DNA of 35,338 nucleotides from Thermotogaceae bacterium (GTDB taxonomy: Bacteria > Thermotogota > Thermotogae > Thermotogales > Thermotogaceae): assembly GCA_026993805.1 (NCBI GenBank), contig JALWSA010000065.1, positions 1 through 35,338 of the forward strand, read 5' to 3'. The notes below the pieces were generated by a model, which saw only the letters and a list, made by a program, of their open reading frames with translations, had not been told where the DNA came from and ran no database searches. Shown one piece after another: positions 25,312 to 33,754 of the stretch; positions within the stretch are counted from its first letter, which is position 1; each line of letters begins with the position of its first letter. Both the position numbers and the translations under genes were made by a program.

Positions 25312-26318
25312 GAGTGGAAGAATTCGATTACCACCTTCCGAAAGAGCTTATCGCCCAAAAGCCTGTTGAGCCTCGGGATTCTTCCCGCCTTATGGTTATT
25401 CATAGAGACACGGGAAAGATAGAACATAAAATCTTCAGGGATATCGTGGAATATTTGAATCCCGGTGACCTTTTGGTGTTAAACGTCTCAAAGGTCATTC
25501 CAGCTCGTCTCATAGGAAAAAAACTCACTGGTGCAAATGTCGAAATCTTTTTGCTCGAGAAAGTCGAACCAGGTGTTTGGCGCTGTATGGTAAAACCCGG
25601 CAAGAGGTTAAAAGTTGGCGCAGAGGTCGTTTTCAAAAGTGGTTTGAAAGCCAGAATAGAAAAACACATGAAAGATGGGACGAGGCTGGTTTCATTCAGC
25701 ACCCAAAGTGACAAAGAAATCTTCTCTGCGGGTGAAATCCCACTTCCACCTTACATCGAAAATCCCGATGTGGATTCAGAGAGATACCAAACCGTGTACG
25801 CGAAAGAACCTGGTGCTGTTGCAGCTCCAACAGCCGGACTTCACTTCACGAAAGATCTCCTTGAAAAACTCAAAAGAATGGGAGTGGAAACGGCAGAAGT
25901 AGTGCTTCATGTGGGTCTTGGAACGTTCCGCCCGGTAAAAGCAGAGAAAGTAGAAGATCACAAGATGGATGAAGAATTCTACAGGGTGCCAAGAGAGACT
26001 ATGAAAAAGATCGAAAAAACTAAAAAAAGCGGCGGGAGGGTTATTGCAGTTGGAACCACAGTTGTGAGAACTCTGGAAACCATTGCCCGCTTGCCAAAGA
26101 GGGAGGAGTACTATGGCAAAACCGATCTTTTTATATATCCGCCATTCGAATTCAAAATGGTAGATGCGCTCGTAACGAACTTTCATCTTCCACGCTCAAC
26201 ACTGCTCATGTTAGTCTCGGCCTTTGCGGGTTTGGAACTGATCAAAAAAGCGTATAAAATAGCCGTTGAGGAAAAATATAGGTTCTTTTCGTTCGGAGAT
26301 GCGTGTTTGATATTATGA
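25308..26318 (+). CDS. queA: S-adenosylmethionine:tRNA ribosyltransferase-isomerase
   Basis: Transfers and isomerises the ribosyl part of SAM onto 7-aminomethyl-7-deazaguanine in tRNA to make epoxyqueuosine. The 336 residues show the QueA blocks FDYHLPKELIAQKP, R.SSRLMV, F.DI.EYLNPGDLLVLN.SKVIPARL, GEIPLPPYI, YQTVYAKEPGAVAAPTAGLHFT, LHVGLGTFRPV, GTTVVRTLE, TNFHLPRSTLLMLVSAFAG and the final RFFSFGDACLI. Length is normal. ATG 25308 overlaps the transporter stop (ATGA). Confidence 0.97.
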   Translation: MRVEEFDYHLPKELIAQKPVEPRDSSRLMVIHRDTGKIEHKIFRDIVEYLNPGDLLVLNVSKVIPARLIGKKLTGANVEIFLLEKVEPGVWRCMVKPGKRLKVGAEVVFKSGLKARIEKHMKDGTRLVSFSTQSDKEIFSAGEIPLPPYIENPDVDSERYQTVYAKEPGAVAAPTAGLHFTKDLLEKLKRMGVETAEVVLHVGLGTFRPVKAEKVEDHKMDEEFYRVPRETMKKIEKTKKSGGRVIAVGTTVVRTLETIARLPKREEYYGKTDLFIYPPFEFKMVDALVTNFHLPRSTLLMLVSAFAGLELIKKAYKIAVEEKYRFFSFGDACLIL

Positions 26319-26340
26319 AAACCATGAGGAGGTATGAGAG

Positions 26341-27321
26341 ATGGATGAGATCGTGAAGGCGCTTACCGAGTCTTTTGGACCGAGTGGTAGGGAATCGAAG
26401 GTCAGGGAACTTCTCATTGAGCTGATAAAGGATCCTGTGCATGGTTATGAAGTAGATAAGGTGGGAAATCTCATCGCTTGGAAGGGAGAAGGCGGAAAAC
26501 CAATTATCTTTGTCGCACATATGGACGAAATAGGGATTGTGGTTACCAACAAGATAAAGAATGGGTTTTATAGGATAGAACCTGTCGGCGGTGTTTCGCC
26601 TTATGTGGCGCTTTCCAGCCGCTTCGTATTGGAAGATGGCACCATAGCAGTCGTTGGATACGAACATGAGACCGCGGAGGAAGCAAAGAAAAACCTTTCG
26701 AACCTAACTTTTGATCACTTGTACTTGGACACGCTCGGAAAAGATATCGAACTTGGCACCTTCGGAGTTTACAACAGAGGTTTTCATAAAAACGGTGATC
26801 TTTGGATCTCTAAAGCCATGGATGACAGAATTGGATGCGCCGTTTTAGTAGAACTTGTGAGGAGAGTTGAGAAACCCAAGAGAAAATTCTATGTTGCTTT
26901 TTCCATTCAAGAAGAGGTTGGTTTGGTGGGTGCTTCAGTCATCGCCTATCCCTACGATGTTGAAGAAGCTATAGCAATAGATGTAACGGACTCCGCTGAT
27001 GTTCCGAAAGGTTTCAAAAGACATTCTATGGTTCTTGGTGAAGGTCCCGCCATAAAGATCAGGGATAAGATTTCCATAAGCGATAGGCGAATCGTGGAGA
27101 AAATGGTAGAGGTTTCAAAGAAAAACGATATTCCGTATCAAATGGAAGTACTAACAATGGGAGGAACTGACGCCGGTGCCTTGATGAAAACAAAAGGTGG
27201 TATTCCAAGTGCAACGGTATCCATTCCCACGAGATACATTCACACTCCTGGAGAAGTGGTAAGTGCAAAAGATGTTGATAATACTGTAAAAATGCTATTA
27301 GAATACATCCAGGCGGTGTAA
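26341..27321 (+). CDS. M42 family aminopeptidase, copy 3
   Basis: Third M42 peptidase of the window, 326 residues. Ligand motifs: AHMDEIG, MDDRIGC, SIQEEVGLVGA, IDVTDSAD, GGTDAG and TRYIHTPGE. It has the GGTDA form shared with copy 1 and the Asp-type third-ligand region of copy 2. An AGGAGGTATGAGAG leader sits before ATG 26341, 22 bases after queA. Peptide trimming fits a protein-fermenting lifestyle; oligomeric form (TET particle) is a family property, not visible here. Confidence 0.92.
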   Translation: MDEIVKALTESFGPSGRESKVRELLIELIKDPVHGYEVDKVGNLIAWKGEGGKPIIFVAHMDEIGIVVTNKIKNGFYRIEPVGGVSPYVALSSRFVLEDGTIAVVGYEHETAEEAKKNLSNLTFDHLYLDTLGKDIELGTFGVYNRGFHKNGDLWISKAMDDRIGCAVLVELVRRVEKPKRKFYVAFSIQEEVGLVGASVIAYPYDVEEAIAIDVTDSADVPKGFKRHSMVLGEGPAIKIRDKISISDRRIVEKMVEVSKKNDIPYQMEVLTMGGTDAGALMKTKGGIPSATVSIPTRYIHTPGEVVSAKDVDNTVKMLLEYIQAV

Positions 27322-27323
27322 AT

Positions 27324-27851
27324 GTGGCAATAAAAGACAGAATACAAGATTACCTAAACAGTTTACAAATAAAAATTTCAGAGGATACAAGAGAGCCTTG
27401 GGATGTATACTTCATGAGGATAGCGCTCCTCGTAAGGGAGCGCTCTACATGTTTTCATAGGAAAGTTGGAGCCGTAATTGTGAAAGAAAACAGAATACTT
27501 GCCACTGGATATAATCAGCCCCCCTCAGGTTTTCCACACTGCGATCAAATAGGATGTATCAGAGACGAGCTTGGAATAAAGACTGGAGAGAATCAAGAGA
27601 TATGTTACGGCCTGCATGCCGAACAAAACGCATTGATGCAAGCTGCGCGTTTTGGGATAGCTACAGAAGGCGCAACTATGTATGTAACCCACAAACCCTG
27701 CTCCGTGTGCGCAAGGTTAATATTAAACGCGGGTATAAAGAGGGTGGTATACCTTCACGACTACCCTGATCCACTCAGTGATTTCTTCTTCAAAACCACG
27801 GGTGTTAAGTTAGAAAAGCTTGATGTAAGGAGTGATGATCTTGAGGACTAA
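27324..27851 (+). CDS. dCMP deaminase (ComEB-type cytidine/deoxycytidylate deaminase)
   Basis: Zinc deaminase, 175 residues, most likely converting dCMP to dUMP for thymidylate synthesis. Zinc site: His98-Ala-Glu100 (HAEQNAL) and PCSVC with Cys126 and Cys129. An additional Cys/His cluster (CFHRKVG, PHCDQIGC) matches the extra metal site of dCMP deaminases. GTG 27324 starts three bases after the M42 stop; a nearby ATG (27322) is out of frame. At 27422-27444 the coding sequence contains a perfect eight-pair stem, AGCGCTCC/GGAGCGCT. Confidence 0.9.
   Translation: MAIKDRIQDYLNSLQIKISEDTREPWDVYFMRIALLVRERSTCFHRKVGAVIVKENRILATGYNQPPSGFPHCDQIGCIRDELGIKTGENQEICYGLHAEQNALMQAARFGIATEGATMYVTHKPCSVCARLILNAGIKRVVYLHDYPDPLSDFFFKTTGVKLEKLDVRSDDLED
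27422..27444 (+). repeat. Perfect GC-rich inverted repeat inside the dCMP deaminase gene
   Basis: AGCGCTCC (27422-27429), seven-base loop, GGAGCGCT (27437-27444). No T-run follows at once, so it is not a normal terminator. Confidence 0.7.
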
Positions 27852-28656
27852 GCAGCTACTAAAGTATCTCAGGATAGACAGGTGGCCAACCGTTTGGTGC
27901 CCCGGATGTGGAAACGGGATAATTTTGAAAGCCTTCTTGGAGGCCGTCGATCAGCTCAAGCTGAAGAAAGAAAGAGTCGCTGTGATATCAGGTATAGGTT
28001 GTTCGTCAAGGGCCACAGGGTATCTGGATTTCAACACCATGCACACGTTACACGGTAGGGCCATCGCATTCGCCACAGGCGTGAGGCTTGCAAGGCCAGA
28101 GTTCAAAGTGGTCGTAATGGGGGGAGACGGAGACATTGTATCCATAGGTGGTAATCACTTCATCCATGCGTGCAGGAGAAACCTTGACATGACCGTCATT
28201 GTCTTCAACAACATGATATACGGAATGACAGGAGGGCAATACTCCCCAACCACGCCTGAGGAAAGCGTTGCTTCTACTGCTCCTTACGGGCATATAGAAA
28301 AACCATTCGATATCGTAGAGTTGGCGCTCTCGGCAGGCGCTACTTTCGTTGCAAGAGCCACAGTCTTTCACTATAACCTTTTGGTCAGATATATAAAAGA
28401 AGCTTTGCAGCACAAAGGAATCGCAGTAGTTGACGCCGTCACGAATTGTCATACCTACTACGGCAGGTATAACGGAATGCCTGAACCATATCAGATGATG
28501 GAGTATTTCAAGAAAAACTCGGTTACACTGGAACAAGCAAAGAAGATGAATGAAGAAGAGTTGGAAGACAAGATCATCATTGGAATCTTCAGAAAAGAAG
28601 AAAAACCTTGTTATACGGATCTCTATAAAACAGTCTCAGAAAAAGCGGGAAGGTGA
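27841..28656 (+). CDS. 2-oxoacid:ferredoxin oxidoreductase, beta subunit
   Basis: TPP-binding beta subunit (271 residues) of a second ferredoxin-dependent 2-oxoacid dehydrogenase, of 2-oxoglutarate or branched-chain 2-oxoacid type. Motifs: WCPGCGNG near residue 20, GIGCSSRATGYLDFNTMHTLHGRA, the TPP/Mg motif GGDGDIVSIGGNHF, and NNMIYGMTGGQ.SPTT. TTG 27841 is best placed behind AAGGAGTGA (27827-27835) and gives MRTKQLLKYLR; GTG 27832 and ATG 27835 overlap the ribosome site. It overlaps the deaminase by 11 bases and is followed by the gamma subunit. Alpha and ferredoxin subunits are not present. Confidence 0.9.
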   Translation: MRTKQLLKYLRIDRWPTVWCPGCGNGIILKAFLEAVDQLKLKKERVAVISGIGCSSRATGYLDFNTMHTLHGRAIAFATGVRLARPEFKVVVMGGDGDIVSIGGNHFIHACRRNLDMTVIVFNNMIYGMTGGQYSPTTPEESVASTAPYGHIEKPFDIVELALSAGATFVARATVFHYNLLVRYIKEALQHKGIAVVDAVTNCHTYYGRYNGMPEPYQMMEYFKKNSVTLEQAKKMNEEELEDKIIIGIFRKEEKPCYTDLYKTVSEKAGR

Positions 28657-28662
28657 TGGTGG

Positions 28663-29307
28663 ATGAGTCTATCTAATCCCATCTCTCTCAGGTTTGCGGG
28701 TATCGGCGGGCAAGGAAACATACTTATGGGAATTGTACTCGCAAGGGCTCTGATAAAGGAAGGGAAGTGGGTCGTGCAGAGCCAGTCTTACACGGCACAG
28801 GTCAGAGGTGGTCCAAGCCACTGTGATGTTCTCTTCAGCGAAGAGTGGATAGATTATCCCAAGGCGGAGACCTTCGATGTTCTCTTTGCTCTGCATCCGT
28901 CTGCGATAATGAGGCATTATTCTCTTTTGAAGAAAAACGGTGTGTTTTTCGTTGATACTTCACTGATGAACATGGAATCGTTCAGCTGTATGGATCCTGA
29001 AACACTCCCAACGGGTTTTCCAATCGAGGTTTGCAGGATAACAAGAAAGATTCTTGGATTTCCATTCACAAAAGCCGCTATAGATAAATTTCACACAGGC
29101 GTTGTTGCGAATATGATGGGACTGGGAGCACTTGTCAGAGTTACGGGAATAGTAGACATTGAGACTCTCAAGGAGACCGTTACAGAAACCGTTAAAAAGA
29201 AATACGTAAACATGAATATAGAGGCGATAGATTATGGATATGAACTCTTCGACAAGGAATACAAACTCACACAGAGAAAAAAGAAGTATCCGATTGGGTT
29301 CGAGTAA
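28663..29307 (+). CDS. 2-oxoacid:ferredoxin oxidoreductase, gamma subunit
   Basis: Gamma subunit (214 residues), partner of the preceding beta subunit. The N-terminal FAGIGGQGNILMGIVLA and SQSYTAQVRGGPSHCDV segments are hallmarks of KOR/IOR gamma subunits and distinguish it from PorG (GRAGQGAKSA). It starts six bases after the beta stop behind AGGTGATGG and ends 14 bases inside dgkA. The alpha subunit must be encoded elsewhere for a full enzyme. Confidence 0.9.
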   Translation: MSLSNPISLRFAGIGGQGNILMGIVLARALIKEGKWVVQSQSYTAQVRGGPSHCDVLFSEEWIDYPKAETFDVLFALHPSAIMRHYSLLKKNGVFFVDTSLMNMESFSCMDPETLPTGFPIEVCRITRKILGFPFTKAAIDKFHTGVVANMMGLGALVRVTGIVDIETLKETVTETVKKKYVNMNIEAIDYGYELFDKEYKLTQRKKKYPIGFE

Positions 29308-29776
29308 TCTTGCGGAATCCTTCAGACACGCCGCTGAAGGAATTGCGAAAGCCTTAGAAGCTGAAAGAAATCTCAGAATACATTTCGTAGTAGGCGGAAT
29401 TGTTCTGCTTCTGTCTTTGTTTTTAGATGTCCCAGCAGAAGAAATTCTCTGGCTGATATTTGCGGTGTTTTCAGTTATAGGAGCTGAACTTATAAATACC
29501 TTAGTAGAAGGATTAATGGACTTATATTCAAGTGACTACAATCCGATGATAAAATTCATAAAAGATGTATCTGCAGGGATAGTCCTTTGGTACTCGCTCT
29601 TTTCCGTGGTAGTAGGATTAATGATCCTTGGAAAAGCGCTGTTTGGCTTCAAAGAAAGCCTGGGAAAGATCTTTGCACTTGTGGCATTGGTCATCTTCCC
29701 TGCGCTCTTGATCTGGGAGGCGGTGAGGATAAATGGAAAAAAGGGAAGAGAAGATAAAAGTAATGATAGCCGATGA
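29294..29776 (+). CDS. dgkA: Diacylglycerol kinase / undecaprenol kinase family protein
   Basis: Small integral membrane kinase that phosphorylates diacylglycerol or, in Gram-positive-type members, undecaprenol. After AESFRHAAEGIAKALEAERNLRIH come three membrane helices with the catalytic E.INTLVEGLMDL and IKDVSAGIVL segments. A fourth hydrophobic stretch near the end (VALVIFPALLIWEAV) makes it 160 residues, longer than the usual 120-130. TTG 29294 gives MGSSNLAESF but has only a weak upstream site (AGAAAAAAGAAG); ATG 29234 would add a hydrophilic head that overlaps the gamma gene. It overlaps cheB by 44 bases. Confidence 0.85.
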   Translation: MGSSNLAESFRHAAEGIAKALEAERNLRIHFVVGGIVLLLSLFLDVPAEEILWLIFAVFSVIGAELINTLVEGLMDLYSSDYNPMIKFIKDVSAGIVLWYSLFSVVVGLMILGKALFGFKESLGKIFALVALVIFPALLIWEAVRINGKKGREDKSNDSR

Positions 29777-30779
29777 CTCAGCGTTCATGAGAATGATATT
29801 AAAAGATATAGTGGACTCGCAACCCGATATGAAGGTCATTGCAATAGCCAAAGATGGTTTAGAAGCCGTAGAACTTGCGGTCAAGCACAAACCAGATGTA
29901 ATAACACTGGACGTTGAAATGCCAAGGCTCAACGGTATTGAAGCCCTAAAATTGATAATGAAAAAAGTTCCAACACGCGTGATTATGGTTTCCTCTCTGA
30001 CAGAAGAGGGGGCAGACATAACATTAACCGCTCTCGAGATAGGCGCGGTAGATTTTTTAACCAAACCCGCAGGGTCCATATCCATGACCTTCAGACAAGT
30101 TGCTAATCAACTCGTTGAAAAAATAAGAAATGCAATGAAGGTGGATCCGAAAACCCTAACGCTTAGAAGATACAGACCCGCCGTTGTCACTGCCAAAAAA
30201 CCCTTAGTATCAACTGGAAAAATCGTAGTAATAGGTTCTTCAACGGGCGGTCCCAGATCCCTTGACATGGTTATTCCTTCTTTGCCAGAGACATTCCCCG
30301 CACCCGTTGTCATAGTTCAGCACATGCCTCCAGGATTCACAAAATCCCTTGCTATGAGACTTGATAAAGTTAGCAGACTCAGGGTGAAAGAAGCAGAAGA
30401 GGGAGATATTCTAAAACCGGGCTGGGTTTACATAGCCCCTGGTGACTTTCACTTGGGAGCAAAGTTATCTGGAAAGAATGTCACGCTTTTCTTGGACAAA
30501 TCCCCCAAAATAAACAACGTTAGACCCGCGGTGGACTTCACCCTTGACAAAATCGCGGAAATCTATAAGGATAAGACCATAGCCGTAATACTAACGGGCA
30601 TGGGGAAGGACGGGACAAAAGGAGCTTTCAAGGTAAAGTTCTACAAGGGCGTAGTCATAGCGGAATCTAAAGAAACCTGTGTAGTATTCGGGATGCCAAA
30701 ATCCGTTATAGAAGAGGGCTATGCGGACTACGTCCTTCCCGCGTACGAGATACCCAAAAAACTCGTTGAGCTCGTTTGA
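29733..30779 (+). CDS. cheB: Chemotaxis protein-glutamate methylesterase/deamidase
   Basis: Demethylates or deamidates chemoreceptor glutamates when phosphorylated by CheA. The receiver domain (1-115) has the acidic pair Asp14-Asp15, phosphorylation site Asp60 in DVEMP and Lys111 (TKPAG). A linker leads to the esterase domain with catalytic Ser170 (GSSTGGP), His197 (QHMPPGF) and Asp293 (GMGKDG). All key residues are present in the 348 residues. ATG 29733 is behind GGCGGTGAGG, inside the end of dgkA. No other chemotaxis gene is in the window. Confidence 0.96.
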   Translation: MEKREEKIKVMIADDSAFMRMILKDIVDSQPDMKVIAIAKDGLEAVELAVKHKPDVITLDVEMPRLNGIEALKLIMKKVPTRVIMVSSLTEEGADITLTALEIGAVDFLTKPAGSISMTFRQVANQLVEKIRNAMKVDPKTLTLRRYRPAVVTAKKPLVSTGKIVVIGSSTGGPRSLDMVIPSLPETFPAPVVIVQHMPPGFTKSLAMRLDKVSRLRVKEAEEGDILKPGWVYIAPGDFHLGAKLSGKNVTLFLDKSPKINNVRPAVDFTLDKIAEIYKDKTIAVILTGMGKDGTKGAFKVKFYKGVVIAESKETCVVFGMPKSVIEEGYADYVLPAYEIPKKLVELV

Positions 30780-30793
30780 GGGGGGATGAATTG

Positions 30794-33550
30794 GTGGATT
30801 ACAAAGAAACCCTTAACCTTCCAAAGACATCGTTTCCGATGAAGGCTAATCTCGTCAAGAAAGAACCGCAGTTTTTGGATTATTGGAATGAAATCGATCT
30901 TTATAATTACGTTCTAAAAGAGAGGGAAGGAGCTCCCCTCTTTGTTTTACATGATGGACCCCCATACGCCAATGGGCACATACATCTCGGAACAGCCATG
31001 AATAAGATCTTGAAAGACGCTGTGATGAAATATAAGACGATGAGGGGCTATAAAACCCCTTACATTCCAGGCTGGGACACTCATGGTTTGCCCATAGAGC
31101 ACAGGGTAACAACGGAGCTTGGCGAAAAGGCAAAAAACATGAGCGCTTCTGAAATAAGGAGCCTTTGTGAGCAGTTCGCCAAGAAATTCATAGAAATACA
31201 AAAAGAAGAGTTCATCAGACTTGGGGTTAGAGGCGATTGGAAGAATCCATACATGACTCTTGATCCCAAGTATGAAGCCGTTATTCTCGAGGTCTTAAAA
31301 ACCCTTGTTGAAAAAGATTTGGTGTACAGATCTAAAAAACCCATCTACTGGTGTCCACACTGCAAAACGGCTCTTGCAGAGGCAGAGATCGAATATCACG
31401 ATCACGAATCACCTTCTATATATGTAAAATTTCCACTTGAAGGGAAACAAGATGAGTACATCGTGATATGGACAACGACTCCCTGGACACTTCCGGCCAA
31501 CACCGGTATCGCTGTCCATCCGGATTACGATTATGTGAAGGTGCGAATCGGAAACGAAAAGTGGATACTCGCAAAGGCTTTACTCGAAGAGGTCATGGAA
31601 ATTGCTGGTGCAAAGAACTATGAGGTTTTGGAAACCTTCAAAGGTTCGGAACTGGACGGCCTGATAGCTGTCCATCCACTTTTTGAAGAGAGAAGATCGC
31701 GCGTGTTTCCCGCCGACTTCGTTACGCTCGACACGGGAACTGGATGTGTTCATACAGCACCCGGACACGGTGAAGAAGACTACATATACGGACACCTGAA
31801 ATACGGACTCGAAGTTCTCTCACCGGTGGACGATGATGGTGTGTTCACAGAGGAAGCTGGAAAATATGCCGGGATGTTTATAGAAGACGCAAATCCCGTC
31901 ATTATAGAAGATCTTAAAAAGAAGGGGCTCTTGGTTTGGGAAGGTAAGATCACACACTCCTATCCACACTGCTGGAGATGTAAGAATCCGATAATTTTTA
32001 GGGCTACAGAGCAATGGTTTATCGCTGTAGATAAACATGGATATAGGCAGCAGGTACTTGACGCCATAGAAAAGGTTGAATGGATTCCCTCATGGGGTAA
32101 GAACAGAATCAAGTCCATGGTTGAAGAAAGGCCCGACTGGTGTATCTCCAGGCAGAGAATGTGGGGAGTACCCATCCCAGCACTGAAATGTGAAGACTGT
32201 GGTGAAGAATTCCTCGATCTTAAATTCATGACACATTTCATTGATATCGTAAGGGAAAAAGGCACCAACGCCTGGTTTGAGATGAGCGAAGAAGAACTTA
32301 TACCAGAAGGCGTAAAATGTCCAAAATGTGGATCTACACATCTCAAGAAAACTTACAACACTCTCGATGTGTGGATAGACTCTGGAAGTTCGTACGATGC
32401 GGTTGTGAGAACGAGAAACGACCATCACTTTCCCGTAGACATGTACCTCGAGGGTAGTGACCAGCACAGGGGATGGTTCCAGTCTTCACTCTGGCTCTCC
32501 GTGGCAAGGACAGGCCTGCCACCTTACAAAACAGTCCTTACACATGGTTTTATAAAAGACGAACAAGGAAGGGCTATGAGCAAGTCCCTTGGAAATGTGA
32601 TAAGCCCGCTTGAGATAACGGAAAAGTACGGGGCAGATATACTCAGGCTATGGGTCATGAGCGTTGACTACTTCAATGATGTGAGGATATCTTTCAACAT
32701 CGTTGATCAGCAGGTCGAAGTATACAAAAAGATCAGGAACACTTTCAGATACATGCTCGGAAACCTTCACGATTTCGATCCCGAAACAGATAAAGTCGAC
32801 TTCGACAACCTTCTCTTCCTCGACAAATGGATCTTAGGAAAGCTCTCCGATCTCATAAAGCAAGTGACGAATGCCTACGAGGAATACGAATTTTCAAGAG
32901 CATATAATGCAATCGTTAAGTTCATAACCAACATTCTCAGTTCCTTCTACCTGGATGTAACCAAAGACAGGCTCTATGTGGAAGCTCCCAGCTCCATATA
33001 CAGACGTTCCGCCCAGACAGCGATATTCGAAGTAACGATAGCGCTCATGAAAATGCTTGCACCATTCCTTACGTTCACCATGGAAGAGGTATATCAACAC
33101 ATTCCAGAAAAAGCACGAAAGTACAAGACCGTCCAGGCAGAATACTGGCCATCAGCGGATATTTACAAAGTAGACGAGCAGATAATGAAGGACATGGAAG
33201 AACTTTTGAAGGTCAGAGAAGATGTACTAAAAGCACTTGAAAATGCACGTGTTAGCGGTGTGATAGGTCACTCTTTGGATGCAAAAGTTACCCTCCAGCC
33301 AAAAACTCAAGCAGTCGATGAACTCCTTGATAGAAGAAGAGACATTCTCGAAGAAATATTCATAGTATCTCAGGTGGAATTTGGAGAGAATGACGGCATG
33401 GAGGGAGATTTTGTGAAAGTGTACGTCTCCCATGCCGAGGGAAAGAAGTGTCAGAGGTGTTGGAAGTATCACCCGGATGTGGGAAAGGATCCCGAATATC
33501 CTGACCTATGTCCAAGATGCGTGGCAGTTCTAAAGGGAGAAAGAAAATGA
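30794..33550 (+). CDS. ileS: Isoleucyl-tRNA synthetase
   Basis: Charges tRNA-Ile (class I). In 918 residues: [15 protein letters not shown] is the HIGH region (final His replaced by Thr), [17 protein letters not shown] and [11 protein letters not shown] mark the editing domain, CPHC, CWRC and CEDCGEE...CPKCGS are cysteine-rich knuckles, [10 protein letters not shown] is KMSKS, and the C-terminus carries [12 protein letters not shown]...CPRC, the zinc finger of the bacterial type. The frame reaches TTG 30776, but GTG 30794 gives [12 protein letters not shown], the usual opening, behind GAGGGGGG. Last gene of the long block, closed by a terminator; no T-box leader is seen in the 14-base gap. 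Confidence 0.97.
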   Translation: MDYKETLNLPKTSFPMKANLVKKEPQFLDYWNEIDLYNYVLKEREGAPLFVLHDGPPYANGHIHLGTAMNKILKDAVMKYKTMRGYKTPYIPGWDTHGLPIEHRVTTELGEKAKNMSASEIRSLCEQFAKKFIEIQKEEFIRLGVRGDWKNPYMTLDPKYEAVILEVLKTLVEKDLVYRSKKPIYWCPHCKTALAEAEIEYHDHESPSIYVKFPLEGKQDEYIVIWTTTPWTLPANTGIAVHPDYDYVKVRIGNEKWILAKALLEEVMEIAGAKNYEVLETFKGSELDGLIAVHPLFEERRSRVFPADFVTLDTGTGCVHTAPGHGEEDYIYGHLKYGLEVLSPVDDDGVFTEEAGKYAGMFIEDANPVIIEDLKKKGLLVWEGKITHSYPHCWRCKNPIIFRATEQWFIAVDKHGYRQQVLDAIEKVEWIPSWGKNRIKSMVEERPDWCISRQRMWGVPIPALKCEDCGEEFLDLKFMTHFIDIVREKGTNAWFEMSEEELIPEGVKCPKCGSTHLKKTYNTLDVWIDSGSSYDAVVRTRNDHHFPVDMYLEGSDQHRGWFQSSLWLSVARTGLPPYKTVLTHGFIKDEQGRAMSKSLGNVISPLEITEKYGADILRLWVMSVDYFNDVRISFNIVDQQVEVYKKIRNTFRYMLGNLHDFDPETDKVDFDNLLFLDKWILGKLSDLIKQVTNAYEEYEFSRAYNAIVKFITNILSSFYLDVTKDRLYVEAPSSIYRRSAQTAIFEVTIALMKMLAPFLTFTMEEVYQHIPEKARKYKTVQAEYWPSADIYKVDEQIMKDMEELLKVREDVLKALENARVSGVIGHSLDAKVTLQPKTQAVDELLDRRRDILEEIFIVSQVEFGENDGMEGDFVKVYVSHAEGKKCQRCWKYHPDVGKDPEYPDLCPRCVAVLKGERK

Positions 33551-33554
33551 ATTT

Positions 33555-33578
33555 CGGGGGCTAAATGCCCCCGTTTTT
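33555..33578 (+). terminator. Rho-independent terminator after ileS
   Basis: CGGGGGC-TAAAT-GCCCCCG, seven perfect pairs at 33555-33573, followed directly by TTTTT. It starts four bases after the ileS stop and ends the 17-gene block. Confidence 0.95.
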
Positions 33579-33701
33579 ACTTTAAAAATCCTCACCATTT
33601 TTGCTGCTCGTTTATATATACTTATGTATACATATTTTCTTGCTTCCTAACTCCCGCTTCTTAACTATGAAATTTAGATGTAAATTAGGCTTACCTGAAG
33701 T

Positions 33702-33731
33702 TTCACTTTGCTGATTACCCGGGTATATAAT
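33702..33731 (+). promoter_or_regulatory. Promoter of the dcw cluster with palindrome in the spacer
   Basis: TTCACT (33702-33707), 18-base spacer, perfect TATAAT (33726-33731), 23 bases before the rsmH start, so the leader would be short. The spacer contains the exact palindrome TACCCGGGTA (33716-33725) abutting the -10, a plausible operator. The remaining gap (33579-33701) is AT-rich with a TATATAC/GTATACATAT-like stretch and no gene or RNA that I can recognise. Confidence 0.6.
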
Positions 33732-33754
33732 GAAGAGCAGCGGAGCGGATAGTA

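Noticed and set aside
30780-30793. A T-box or other leader controlling ileS
   Set aside because: Only 14 bases separate the cheB stop from the chosen GTG, too short for a T-box; ileS is read from the upstream operon.
31043-31060. AGGGG...CCCCT stem with a TATAAA loop inside ileS as a terminator or promoter
   Set aside because: Only five pairs, in the middle of a conserved coding segment, with no T-run.
33579-33701. tRNA, small RNA or mraZ gene in the gap before rsmH
   Set aside because: The stretch is AT-rich with short palindromic bits; I find no cloverleaf, no plausible coding frame and no MraZ-like sequence.
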